A DNA stretch of 64,000 bases, from positions 13,172,060 through 13,236,059 of the forward strand of contig CM029134.1 in assembly GCA_016859345.1 (NCBI GenBank), in the 5' to 3' direction. Under the pieces are notes generated by a model. That model was not told where the DNA came from, did no database searches, and saw only the letters and a list, made by a program, of their open reading frames with translations. The translations under genes were made by a program, and so were the position numbers. Positions 8,973-22,573 of this stretch are shown here, piece by piece. Position 1 is the stretch's first letter. Every line of letters begins with the position of its first letter. The stretch comes from Istiophorus platypterus (lineage: Eukaryota > Chordata > Actinopteri > Istiophoriformes > Istiophoridae).

Positions 8973-11900
8973 TTAGTTAAAATTTTTAATACTATATGCG
9001 TTTTATTCCATTTGTATCTGCATAATTATCATACCAGTTACCCGATCAGATTCATTTATTTTTTGCAGTCTGGTCATGGATGCGTTACAGTATGTTTCGC
9101 CCATTTGAGGCTGAGTCGACAAAGATTTTGCCTCTCAAATGTACAAAGTCTAGCCACACAGACTGAGATGGTGTTGCACCAAGTGCTTAAAGTTAATCCT
9201 TGACTGAGCCTGTGTATATCTGAAGTACAGATAGCTATGTTTGTCCTTGAACATACGGTATTCTATTTTTCGACATTTGATTTGATGGCGAAACAATGAG
9301 CTCAAAATTGTCAACATCAGAAATGAGGTTAGTGGGTTTTTGGCTCAAAAATAGAAATGTGCTAAAAGTATTTTCTCTGTTTTTACCCACTGCCATGACT
9401 CTGTGTTTCTCTGTTAAAAAAAGGGGGGATTTGCAGCACAAACCTCTGCAACGCTCATCTCGGATGCAACAATCTCCATGCCATAGTGGGAGAACAAAAT
9501 CACTGAACTTGCATGCTAACATGGCAGATAATAAACTGTTGACATCTGTTTTGCATTTGATGACAACTGATGCATATTTGGACTGGATACTAGGTAAGTA
9601 GCATTGCAAACGCTTGCTGGAAGATGAACCCGATGAAGCCATGTGAGTTTTAGGTATATACAAGTGAGCCTGTGGGTCAAGTGTCTGGATTTTGTCATGT
9701 TTTGAGAGACAAGCTGTAAAATTGATCATGTTCATAATACCTGGGGATGCAGGAGAACCTGGCCTTTATCCTAGCTGTTGGTTTGATTTATTATATTGAC
9801 TTAATCTAGTTAGTCCCTGTCTAGTGATAAGTAAAAACATGAACAAGCCATTCCTAAAATTATATTTTTCTTCTCAACAGTTCATTTGTTTTCGGGATCA
9901 TAGACTGAAAATCTTTAATTCAGTTAAGTTGGTTCTGTGGTGTCCTTTTTCCATGATGTCATAAGAAAAAGAACATTAAATCATATTTGGTTGTTTTTTC
10001 TGTTTGATTGAAAAATTAAGGACAGTAAAACTAAAACAATACAGTCAGAATTTCAATGGCTTAGGTTTTGGCTATTGTGAGTGATCATTTGAGAACCTCT
10101 CGTGTTTATTCATGGCGGTATCAGATGTGTTTGTATCCCATTGGATCAAAGCCACTTCAGGAATGCAGCCAACTCAGGACATCTTATTCATAAAGACAAA
10201 AGGTCAGGTCAGGCCACTGGTTTTTTCGGATTTAAGGTGATACCCTGGTTCTTGGCACCACTGCACAGCAGGAGCCTGCACATACTTTAAAGCCCTGCAA
10301 ACCCCAACCCTAACATGTGACACATGCAGGGTCAAAGGGAAGGCGGTTGCATAACTTCCACAATACAGAAAATGGCCAGTGGTCACCAATCACAAGACTT
10401 TCTTCTCGCTTCTTGAAATTATTAAGATGAAAAGAGAATTTTCGCACAATAATCAATACTTTATATGAAGCAGACCAGGATTTTCTCCCTCTAAAATCCA
10501 AAACAGGTCTTAGTGATTTGATAGAAATTGTTTTTTAAGGGCAGCAGGAATGGAAACCAACAGACTTTAGTGTATGTTTGTATTCTTTTATGGTTACTGG
10601 GTGTGGCTACATGGATTTTTTCAAGAGTAGCAGTAGATGCAATTAGAGTGAGCATTTAAAATGCACAGAAGAGGCACGTTGTTATGTTAAAGACAGTGGT
10701 ACAGTGCTGTGCAGCTGTAATTGTGGAAAAGGCCGTCTTCAATCTACATTTTGTCTCATGTATATTAGATAGAAGCTATAAGAAAGCAAGTAAACATAGT
10801 AACAAATGAAAAACAACGAGGGTGGTCACCAAGAGTTCAGTGAACAAAGACAGCAAGGTTGTTTAGAGTGTTGAGTTTATGGAAGAGTTTACAGAACCTT
10901 TTTATGGTCATTTTACTTTCTGCCACAAATACGAGTTTACCAGTTATTTGGTAGAGTTTGTGAAGGATTATGCAGCGTTCCCATCTGTTGCAGTCTATGT
11001 GTGTACCCTTTGTGTGGTAAACATTCCTCATCCTCTGTCCTAGTTTTGGCCCATGTGAAGTGAGCTGTCAGTGGGCTGCAGGAAGTTTAAGATGTAAACA
11101 GAGCAGAAAATGACCTCCAGACAACCTCGGGAATGGATTTCTGTTATGAAGAGCCGGTAGAGTCTTTCCTTTTCGGACCAATCGCACACAAATGATAGAT
11201 AATAACTGTTTAGTTCATTAACAACATTCGATAAAGCTTAACGTGATCATGGTGTGAGCCATTATACCTTCTTGACATCAACACAATGCTCCTAGTTCCA
11301 GGTTTAGTTTCTTTTCATTGAGTGCTATGGGGTGGGGTTGGCTGGGTGGCTGAAGCTACAAGTCATGTCAGGATAAAGGCATGTGTATCAGAATATGAAA
11401 ACAGATGATGATAATAACCATCCCTATGTGGCTGCCCTATTTATGATTAAATAAAGGAATACACCTTCCGTTCCTTTGCTCTGACATGCCAGGCGGGGAA
11501 AGACACAAACACATGAAAGAATACAAATAATGAAATAAAAAAAAAAAGCAGAATAGCAGGCATTACGGATGCTGCTGTGATTTACTCTGTACTCTCTTGA
11601 AGCTGTTGAAGATCATTTGCTCTAACATATTTTTTGAGGGAATTTTTTTTTCTGCTCTATTCTGTAAATATTTTAATCAGATCCAAATTATGAGGTACAA
11701 ATATATGTTTTAGAAATTAGACGCTTCCCTGTTTTGTCACTGTGGATTGCACAGCAGTTAAAGTAGATAAATGGAGTTCAAAGTCTTTAATATTTACACC
11801 CAAGACTGTTCAAAATGTTATTGAGAAAAAGGCCAATTGTGCTGCAATTTGGGGAATATGTATGGTGCAAAAGTACAGTTTCCCTAAAGAAAAGATAAAT

Positions 11901-12818
11901 TTGTGACACTAGTTGTTTGTTCTGCTAAGTCTAGTGGTCCACCACTCACCAAAATCTCTACAGCAGGATGAATAATGAATGCTCCAGGTATTTCCAAAAC
12001 ACTGTAAAAGCAGTCAAGGCCAAAGCTTTGATATGTCATAGCTGGAAAAACAACGGTGTAACTAATAACACTATTAGTGGCTCCATTCCATAAATTGTCA
12101 GTGATGCGATACAGTACCAGGACCCCGGAACTGGCTCTCCAAAAGTAACCAAGTAGCTTTTGATGTTGGTAAATAAACCTATGCTTTTCCTGTCGTGAAA
12201 AAAATTTCTGCCATGAAAGAACGGTAACAGGCTCACAGAGAAAAATGCTAGAGATGTGAAAAATGGCCGCTGTACATTAAACACATAACAGAGTGTACGG
12301 GCTTACAAACTAAAAAATGAAAACAATTGGAATTCCTTATAGTTAAACTCCATGTTTGCTACAGGATCCCTGCAATCCAGCTGAATGGAGTGTAGCTGTA
12401 CAGAAGTTATTACACTTACAGATAAGATCAGATGTCTCAGGCTCTGTGTTTTTAAGAAACACAGAAAAACATTGTGCAATATGAAACAGGTTGGAGTGGG
12501 AGAGTATTGTTACTGTTAGTCTTTGTCATAGTCACACATTTTCCTTGATGGTTATAAAAATATGTTTGGAATTCAGTTAAACGTGGCGTGAGGAAAACAC
12601 ACTATGTATAAAACATGATTTCCAGTGAATTTTTCTTATGTTGACAAGGAACCAACTTAAAGATATGATCTCACTCTGTCACATGATCATCTGTAGATTC
12701 CTTCTTTCTCACGGCTAAATGGTGTTTTTGGTGTCCTGCAGTCATGTGAGCGGTTACAGTTACCACGCTGGTTTCTCAGAATTTGTCAAAAACATTGTTG
12801 TGGAAAAAAAGAACAGAG

Positions 12819-12828
12819 TGACTCAGCA
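12819..12828. promoter_or_regulatory. AP-1/NF-E2/MAF-type motif
   Basis: TGACTCAGCA matches the NF-E2/small-MAF extended AP-1 consensus (reverse TGCTGAGTCA). An isolated match in intergenic DNA; function is unknown. Confidence 0.35.
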
Positions 12829-13389
12829 GACGTTCCCTCTCCCACTGCTTTCCAATTTCTCAACTCATCTTGCTCACAAAAGTTTCAAAACTGCCTAATG
12901 AAAATTTATGAACTGTCTATTGTTGCTTGAACAGAATTGCGTGTGGCAGACAGGAATTGGGCTGACAGGCTCTGGATAGACATTACCAAAACAAAAACAT
13001 TTTCACCCTCCACTTTCCCGTCATTTCTCAGGTGTGTCTCTGACAGGTTGATGTACCAAAGGTGATCGGGAGACAAATTGCATGTCAACTAGGTGATGCC
13101 AAACCCTTGTGCAACATTTAGACTAACACCTTTTGACAAACAATATTGGAATAAAAAGACTTTACGTAATGATCCGTTTTAACTTTTTGCACCCTTTTAC
13201 TTTGTTTCATAAAAATTTGGCACAGAATGGATATCTGAACATAACCCATAACTGAAGACATGTAATTATATTATATGATTTGAAACTGGATACCAGACAG
13301 AGTGAGTTTGAGGCAACCTCAAAGTTTGCACCTGTCCTGTCGTGCCTCCATGTTGGCAGGCGGCCTCCTTAGAGCTCCTTTTGGAAAGA

Positions 13390-13404
13390 GGAACAACGTG
13401 TTCT
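13390..13404. promoter_or_regulatory. Near-perfect glucocorticoid response element
   Basis: GGAACAACGTGTTCT fits the GR/MR palindrome RGAACAnnnTGTTCT at every fixed position, with perfect GAACA/TGTTC half-sites and a 3-bp spacer. It lies about 10.5 kb downstream of the tsc22d3 start codon. As tsc22d3 is a textbook glucocorticoid target, this is the best long-range enhancer candidate in the window. AR and PR recognise the same motif. Confidence 0.6.
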
Positions 13405-16400
13405 CTGATGGTTCGTTGCTGTCCTGTGGTTTTCTGGGGTCATGAACTTTATGAGGGTTGCTTTACAGTTGTTCAACCTGTCCCCAGCTGTGTTGAGCCA
13501 TTGTGAATCAGAGAGGATTTTTTGTGAGTGGGCCAGATCCTCACGTTCCTATACTGGCAGTTTCAGGATTATGGTGTTTAGGTCACAAGTTAGGCGATCA
13601 CTGTTCATTTATTCATTTTTTGCATAATACTGCTGTTACATTACAACACTAATACATCAATACACATACCTATCAACAATGATATCTTCAGTTTTATTTC
13701 TACTAATCTAATGCTGATTAATGTAAACAACGCAGCTGGAATACATGCAGGTGTCACGAACGTGTTTCACTGGGGCAGTTCAAGCTTTGTGTTTATTGCA
13801 AAACATGTTTTATTACACGCAACAATAACACATTAACCAAATCACACACGACGGTACACAACCTCAAACTTAACAACATCACCTCAACATGTAAACACAT
13901 ATTTAACTCTCTGACACTGCAGTAAACAATTAGTGGTTATAATGCTGTGGCATTATATATGGATACAGACTACAGACATGTGACAAATTAATGAAGTAAC
14001 CTGAGTAAACGAGCGGAGAAACGTAAGCAGGCGCCTTCACACAGGGCACGTGGATTCGCTGAGTGGTTTGATGAGTCTGAATCATATGCTGTGGCCTTCG
14101 CAGTCAGCAGTTCTATACCAAATTGGACTGACTTTTTAGACAACGCCCTCCGCCACCATCATCGAAAGACCAAATGAGGGAATATCTTTCGGGGGAATGA
14201 TGTCCAAACCTCCAGTAGAGTCCAGAGACTTGTAGAATCAATGCCAAGGCTCACTGAAGCTGTTCTAGAAACTTGTGTTGGCCCAACACCTTACGAAGAC
14301 GCTTGATGTCGGTTTTCTTTAATTTGTCACCCAGTGATATATGTATCTTTTGCTTTGATAGAAATATGGACTGCTAATGCTACCAATGTTATTTTTACAT
14401 CATAAACACGTGCATGTCCACCACCTCTTTGATCTGTAAATCATTTGTCGTCAGGTGTCGTCGGGGAGCTTTGAGGCTTCGAGGTGTCGATTTGCAGAGG
14501 AGGCACATCAGCAAACAACATTCCCAGCTGCTTGGGTTCAGGTGACTGAGTGTGAGAGAAAAAAGGCCAGACAGATAACCCTCTGCTAGTTGAGTGGCGT
14601 CGGAGATTTGACAGGTTTCTGGCCGGCAGACGCGCATCCCCGTGCAAGAAGTACGTTATATACCCAAAATATTAAAATGCATAGCGCTGCTTTGCAAAAT
14701 GAAAGCCTGTCACTGGGTCAAAGATGAGTTGAACCTGATGACGCCAAGAGGAAGAAAAAAAAGAAAACCGTTCTTTGTGTTTCATCATTCATTCACTTTG
14801 CCTCATTTAGTAGCACTTCCTATTTAGGTGGAGTTGAGTCATCCCTTACCCTCCCAGGATACATTGGCAGAGGTGCTGAACATTGTGATCTAATTCTGTG
14901 GAGACCCATCTGCAGATGATAAGGTTAAGAGTATTAACATAGCTTGGCTTGGATTCAGGGCATTGCATTGTACATACAGTACATTGCAAAGGAGGCGGCA
15001 TTGTTGCTCTGACATGGGGAACACCCACATACACACATGCAAACATTAAAAATAAAGGGCTTCTCTACACATTGGTTCAACTCAGAAACCAAGAGCAAAC
15101 CAAACACACATGTAACCGAGCAAACACAGTCAAACATGCAAACAGTCACAGCTCTACTGGGCCATACTATTTTGCTTATGCAGTGGTTATTTATGCAGAA
15201 AGGTCACCAACCTGGGGATTATTTTTTACTGTATCAAGAACTGACCTTCACCTTTGACCGCTAATTTTTATTGTCAGAACGGGACATGCTCAACTTCATA
15301 AACATTCCCCTGGATCTAACTGATCAGAGTGTTCACAAGTCTTTTTTGAGGAATTAACCTGATAAACCTGTTCAGTGCGAAAAACAAATTGTTTTTTCAA
15401 AACGTTGTGAGTTGTGGCAGGATACACTTCAAGGAAGACCTTACTTCTGTAATTGGAACTAGAGTCTGTAAAAATAAAGAAGCAAAACCAAGACTCTGTC
15501 TGTTCACATACGTCACTAATAAACATAAAAACGCTTCAGGCTTTTATGCAAGTGTTAAATAAAATTATGAAATTATCCCCTACAGCACTTTCCTCACAGC
15601 TTTTCTGATGTTCATTACCGTGAAAAGGTAGATGACTCATCGAATATAATGTGTCATCTGTCACAACAAACCTTCCTTCAGAGCAGCCAGTTTCAAGTGC
15701 TGAAATAATTGGTTTCTTGTTTCTATTTGCTCTTGTTTTCCAACTATTACATCAAGGGTCAGCTTCAGTGTGATCGCGGTGTTTACACATCTTTTGTAAT
15801 TCTTCACTGAAATTGTTTGACACTGTTTCAGTCTTGTAATGAGGTTTATTGTGGTATTTTATTTTTTTTGGGCTACCATTGCCCAAATATTTAGAAAAAT
15901 GGTCACTGGAATTGTTTTTTTTTTTTAAAGAAGGCCTTATTATTAATTACACATGATGCATTGTTTACTTGTAATAATCATAATGATGTAGTCATTGTAA
16001 ATCATACAAGGATGCACATGAAAAATAATTGTTAAAAGTAAAAATTGCATTTGTTGCATTTACTTTAAAGTTGAAAGTTGAATTTAGGGTTTATATCTAA
16101 TGTGTCAAATATTGTTACTTTGAAACATATGTAACTGCCTTTACCTGAACATCAGTATTCTTAAAGATAAAAATTAACAGTGAATTATTGTGACTCCTTG
16201 CATGTAGACTACTAATTCCAACAAAGTACCATTTGAGTTAATGCTGACCTTAATTCTTGCTGTGTCTATTATCATGTCAGTCTTAATGTATAGAGGACAA
16301 ATAGTGGCAGGTCATCTCCTACTCTCTATATTTAGGTGGTATGTTCCCAGAGGAAAGAAATAGGTCAACCAGAGCAATCAATGCTCAAAATATATACATA

Positions 16401-19400
16401 AAGTCACGCAACTATGTGAGCCAACATACACTGTCAGTGCAGTGAAGAAAGACCCATCTATCGGCTTGCTGTCTCTCATTCAAAATTTCTGCACAAAATA
16501 CTTCACTTTTCTTGCATCGCTGCTTTAGAAAAAAATTCTGACTGAATGAGATTTTACAATTTAATTTCAAATGTTGAACCGTCTAGGGAAAGTATAATAT
16601 TGTCTATTAAAAAAAAACAACGTGTAATTGCAATATAACCTTATGCATCAGATAAATGCGATTATTAATATCACAGATATGCAGCTATCAGCAAAAAGAT
16701 CCAGACAGACTAAGAGCAATCAGATAGACCAGAATCCATTGGATGACCCCAAAACTCTTAAGCATTGGAAATCAATATACAGCATGATGCAATTTTTAAA
16801 CATTTCTAAGAACACAGCCTCACTATCACAGACAACATGTACAGGGAGTGATGCCAGGCAGGTCGCTGCTCTCAGAGTTTATCGTGTACAGCTGTGTTTT
16901 ACATCAATAAGACGCCCTTATGACTTCTGGTGTGTTTTTTTTGGATGGTGATTGGCATCTAAACCAGAGACAAAGGGGAAGCGACAGGGTTTTATGTCGG
17001 TTACATTGTGCTTCTCCCTCTGATGCAGTCCAAAGCAAAGGCTGTTTCATGACATGGACTGATGCTGGCATGTCGGCCATCAGAAGGACAGTAGCTCAGG
17101 CGAGATGGAAGGAGACTTGTGAACGTTCTTGGTCACATCAGTTTTTTGAGTCTTCAATCTGTCAGTAGAAGCAAATGTTTGCGTGTTTTTGTGTGAATAT
17201 CAAACAATGAAAAAACACATCTGGGGGTGTATGGTAAAGGGATCTGTTGACACAGTTGCTCTTTTCTTACGCAACAACCACTTTGGTAATTAAGTAGAGA
17301 CGGAAAAAAGGACTGTGTCATGACTCAGAGTGCTTGTGCACAAGCAGGTGCTAAAGTACGACATGGCACAAAAGACTTCCTCACACTTTTTCTCAGTGCA
17401 CAAGAAATACAGAGTACGCAACATGTGTCCGCACTGTGAGTGAGTCCAAGAGTTTTGAGCCGGAATCCTATTCTTCTTCGGTGAGGAGAAGGGTGTGGCC
17501 CCTGTGAAGTGAAGACAAATGTTGCGTCTTATGGAAGATAGGTCTGCTTTGCCAAAACTATCAAATGACTGCCAGGTCTCATTGGATGGATTCCAAGAAA
17601 CATCATGTCTGCATCACAAAATAATATTTTCCAAGGATGTTAGTCTTGCCAGTTGTCTTGTAAAGGGAAATGCAGCATGAAACAGCCAGTGCATATCCTT
17701 TCGACTCTGGTGGTCCCGGTTGTTTATAAGCTCAACCTAGAATGAGATTTTTTTTTAAACTGTTACAAATTTAAGGACTTTGCCGAGGCTTTTAGCTTTG
17801 TATTGGTCACTCTATATTTGGTCTTGGATGAGGAGGTCAGAGAGAAAAGGAATATCTTTCCCATGCGCCTCATAGCAGGCACGGAATTCAGATTCTTATG
17901 TAAGGCAAAGCTTTCATTTTTGACTTGTCACGCATTGGAAGTGCAGCACCCTTCAATATTTGATTACACTACTGAAACCAGAACCCAGAAGAGGTATGAC
18001 TTGTTTATTCTGCATCAGCTTTCTTTTCCTTTTTCCTTTTTTTTCAGTTCACTCGGTTCACTCCCTCCAGGACAGTTGAACAGTCAATAATTATTCTTTG
18101 CTTAAGATCTTTTTTAGTCTTTGAACATATTTTTTATTTTTTTTTTAGTTTAATGGAAGTTATAAAATGAAGTATAGTTCTCATTCAAAACAACCCTACT
18201 CTCACTCAGTTGAACTCTAGACAGAAACTGTTTCAGGGGAAGGGCATTCAAATTAGTGAGTTACATGAAGCCAATGAGAAGGTAGCTTGTGGTGTGGCCA
18301 ACCCTGTGTTGCATAACCTCTGAGGCAGAGAGCCCAGAGCAGAGACCGTCTGGCTCTGCAGACTCAACAATCTTCACACGCAACACTCCCCAAGCAAATG
18401 TGTGTGCTCAACTCTTGCTTACTTTACTTTGTTTGCCCGGATTCCCTGACTGAACTGTGCTAGAGCAAATACACATGTAATAAAGTCACTGTTATATAGC
18501 GTACCTAAATTTAACTTAAATTAATTCCTTTATGTCGGCCATTAACATAATCTTAATTATGTGCTTGCCTCCTGCAAATTATATCACTATACTTTTCATA
18601 GTAAGTTCTGCTGGAAAAGATTTTAAGTATCAGTGATGCTGTGCACATTTCAACACCACAAGTAGACATAAAATACAAAGCCAAAAGCCTTGTGTATATT
18701 TTTCATGAAAAAGTAATACAAATTCAGCATGTACATATGTTGAAAGACAAAAAAAGCAAGTAAATCTATAACAGCTGATATGTTCTCAAATGTGTAAGGA
18801 GTGAAAATAAACCATGCAAAATTTCTACATTTATTCCTGGACAAAGTTCTAGGAATATGTCCTGGGAACCTGCAGGATGCGTTCCTGACCGATTGCTCCA
18901 CCTAAATGCATATGATACACATCATAAATGTATAAACATGTAGCTGAGCTAAACTATCCCACTCTCTGTTCCACTTTTCTGCTGGCCAGGATATAGGTCA
19001 TTGGTTTGTGCATGTTGTAATTTATTATTTATACAAGACCAGTTAAATTCTTCTCCCACTGAATGCTGGGAGAGGATCCAGCTCCCTGTGACTAAAATGA
19101 ATGAGCATACATGTATTTAAACCCGGAAACACTAGACACAAGTGACACACATCAATGACCACAATGAAGATTTGTACTGTATAAAGCTTCCATTAATTCA
19201 GTGAGCAGTGATGACATTTTCATAGGCGGAGATAGTGCATGGGATATTTCCTTTTATCATTTACTGGAGGGGTCAGAGTAAGTGAAAACAGCTGGGCGGC
19301 TGCCAGCTGGAATCCAGACGGCAGCCTGAACACAATATGGCCATACACCAGGTATTTCTAGTCTCTGTGTGTCTGAGCTGAGCATTTCACTCAAAAAATA

Positions 19401-21008
19401 GAACCAAGGAAAGTCAGGGTCATATTGTTTGTTCAGCATTAAGAACAGAGGAAGTGGTTAACTGGGCAGTAAAACACAATGTATGGAAAAATACAATGGC
19501 TGTTCATATTCCCCAAGGAACAGGGTTTGTATGGCCATGAGTCAAACAAGGTCAAGGAAATGTTCTCCTCACTACTTTGTCTCAGTGGCCAACATGGGTT
19601 TGGAGAAGTGTTTTGGCATGGACTGCTCTTGTTGCACTTTTACAATTACATTTTTTATCTATATGTTATTGATTTATTGATTTTAGGGCTAGATGTGCTC
19701 AGTGAAAATCCTATATATATAAAGTCATTGGACAGCTAACACCACTGCCCTCAGCTGGCCTGTGAGGATAAAGTGAGGAAACTCTACATGTTGTGTTCCA
19801 AACAAAAGACAAGTTTTACCCAGGCGCTTTGTAGCTCATATCAAACCCATGGCTGAAACCGCGGTGGAAGAATATTATATTTCAGTTGCATGACAGCCCT
19901 TTTATTTTCTGCTATCTGAACTATCTAGTAACAATAGGTTCTCAAAGTGTCACAGAGATGAAAATAAACTGAGGGAAGAGCTGAAATCCTCCTGGCTTTT
20001 CCTGGTGCTGTCTCAGCTGCGGTGTGGGACTCGAAGCACTGTTCAGGTCTGACTTTGCGTTTTCAAGGAGTTTCCTCAGGGAAAGCTGTTCTGGCTCACT
20101 GACAAGACAAACATGGTCTCCCTCTCCCCACTCTCTCCCTCCCTCTCTCTGTCTCGCGCCTCCGCAGCCACAGGGACTTATGGAGCTGTAGGTTGGACAG
20201 GAAGGATCACCAGCCTACTTCAGGATCATTTCCCCCTCAGCTGTCAAAGCACTGGTCAGCCACTGAAGAGTCGGTTAACTCCCTTGAAATGTAGAAGTTG
20301 AACTGTGCAGGCTTTGGGCCCAGAAATTTCCTGTATCTGATGAAGCCACTGCCTCTGAGTGTGATACTATCTCTCCTCATAAAATATCACCGGGCTTTGT
20401 GTTAACATTCAAACAAACAAATAAAATCCCAATTTCCTTCCCTTTTTTCCTCTTCACACAAATGTAGTCACAAAATAAGAGACATAATTACTCAGCAGAA
20501 TCTACATTCCTACCGTAGAAATTTATTAAAAACCTCTGATTATACTAAATGTATACATTGTAATTCTATACTGCATCATATTTTCAGTAGTCTCTCTTAT
20601 TTTGTTCAGCCCCTGGGTTGGCACACACTTCCAAATTTACTTGTCTCCTCGGCAGCCCGGATATGAGTTGAAATGAAAATGTATTTCCAGGGCACATGAA
20701 TGTTATGTTCCTGTGCAGTATGCATTTGGCCAGATTCATATACAGATCACAAAATGTTGTTTCAAGTAAAGAAGATGGCGTTATTTTTCTATTTATTTTT
20801 TTCTGAATTTTTAGGCAGCATTGGATCATGCACTTTTTAGCTCATAGCCTTTGTTTCATTTCATTTGTAGTCTCTCTTCCTTTCCCTACACTGACATTTC
20901 CTATGTCTGAATGTCATTTGAAATTCTTAATTATCTTTGAAGGACCAAATTACTATATACCCTTATTATATTATAATACCCTTACTTGTTTACTTGCTGC
21001 AAATTACA

Positions 21009-21298
21009 TGAAGAGATCAATACCACCCTCATGTCTGTCCATTAACCATAAAGCCACAGCCAGTAGTTAGTTAGCTTAGCATAGCGTTAAAGACTGAAAA
21101 CTGGCTTGCCTGGCTCTCTTCAAAGTCAAAGAAAAAAAAGAAAAGTTCAGCAACATGAGCATGATATATCTGGATTAATCCGTACCAAAACCAAAGTATA
21201 AAAACAAGTTATGTCGGGCTATTTGCTGAGCTATCTCTTGCCCAGGAGGGGTGGTCTGCTGGTTGCCTGGCACCCTCAGGATGACAGAGACTTCAATA
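21009..21298 (+). mobile_element. Teleost dispersed repeat copy
   Basis: Phrases such as GATCAATACCACCCTCATGT, TTAGCTTAGCATAGCG, GCCTGGCTCTCTTCAAAG and TTAATCCGTACCAAAACCAA, in this order, and ending near CTGGTTGCCTGGCACCCTCA, are those of a repeat found in many copies across percomorph genomes, as I remember it. The copy is diverged and I see no ORF. Class and formal family name are not assigned. The ends are approximate. Confidence 0.65.
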
Positions 21299-22546
21299 TG
21301 TTAAACTATTTCTTTAATCTACAAATTTACATTCTCAGATGTATCATTAATGGAATGAGAACAATTACCCACGTTTGTCTGATTATTTTTGCCTTGGTTC
21401 CACATTGGAGTTTTAGTTGCTGTGTCTGTTTGGCATATTTGTCAGTATTCTCTCTGTAAGATCATTAAATCCTACACAATAATCCGTCATTCTTTTTGCT
21501 TTTATTTGTCTGTGGTAGTAGAGGATGTGAGACAGGTGGGCATGACATGCAACAACATGATTCATGGAATTAGGAATCAGACCATGGATATTCTAGCTCT
21601 GTGGTATCCATCTCAGTCGTTAGGCCGCCTGGATGCCCCATCCATATTTAAGATAGTTAATTTATTATCAAACCACAGTTGCATTAATGCTCTATTAGTG
21701 GTTGCTGTTTTTCTTTTTTTTTGCTTGCTGTGTCATTCTCCTTTAGCAGCAGTTACATGTCACAATCTGACATCAGGGAGAATCTGGACTTGATCCGATG
21801 AGCTACATAGCTACATACCTGCTGAATGTGCCTGTTCTGGAAAGCATGAATCCAGAGAGTAGCCCAGGATAAACTTTTACCCTTCCACTTAAGGTTATGG
21901 CATGTGATGTTCTGTGTTGGAGCAACTGACCTACATTGATTCACATGTTGCACGTTAACCTCCAGACTAATCTCTCGCTCATTTGGTTTGTTTTTGGGTC
22001 ATGTGGATCATAGATGAGAGAACATTCCTGCTGACCATTGTTGGTTTGAACATGTTTGAAATGCGCCAATGCAGACTGGACTGGGTGAATGTATTTCTTC
22101 TGTATAGCACAAATACAATAGACAGATTAGGGTCACGGTTTTATAACCTACTCTTTGTTTTGTCTTCCTCCAGTGTCACTGCAGTAGTTCTTCATCCTGT
22201 TGCGCTGTTCAAACTTAATCAGTAATTGGATTTAGAGTTGGTGCTTGCCCCAAGACCATAATAATCCATTTGAGTGTCTTGTCTCATCCTACCACACTTT
22301 ATGTGTGAAAACTGTAGCATGTCTGGGAAGTTCTCACTCTTTTGAGTCATAACTGATAGCAGAAAACTGAAAAAAAAATGTCTGTGGTTAATCAGATTAA
22401 CTGGGTATTCAATGCTTGAAGCCCCTTTATATCAATCATTTTGTTCTACCAATAAAGTACAGATATATTGGGGATGGATATTCTTTATTGCTGCAAAAAC
22501 TATATACAAATTATACTGTATGTTGACTGCCAGTGATCCAGATGAG

Positions 22547-22573
22547 GATTTTAGACAAGAATTGTCTAAAATC
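22547..22573. repeat. 12-bp perfect inverted repeat with 3-nt loop
   Basis: GATTTTAGACAA and its exact complement TTGTCTAAAATC are separated by GAA. No flanking poly-T or other context suggests a role. Confidence 0.85.

Larger units (their letters stand above)
8973..20990. other. Intergenic desert, no gene recognised
   Basis: Twelve kilobases of AT-rich DNA. The only long ORF is antisense 9235-9735 (166 codons), with no recognisable domain. Motif matches inside are a glucocorticoid response element (13390-13404) and an AP-1/MAF-type TGACTCAGCA (12819-12828). Low-complexity tracts include poly-T at about 15914-15926 and a CT-rich run at about 20116-20160. Confidence 0.5.
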
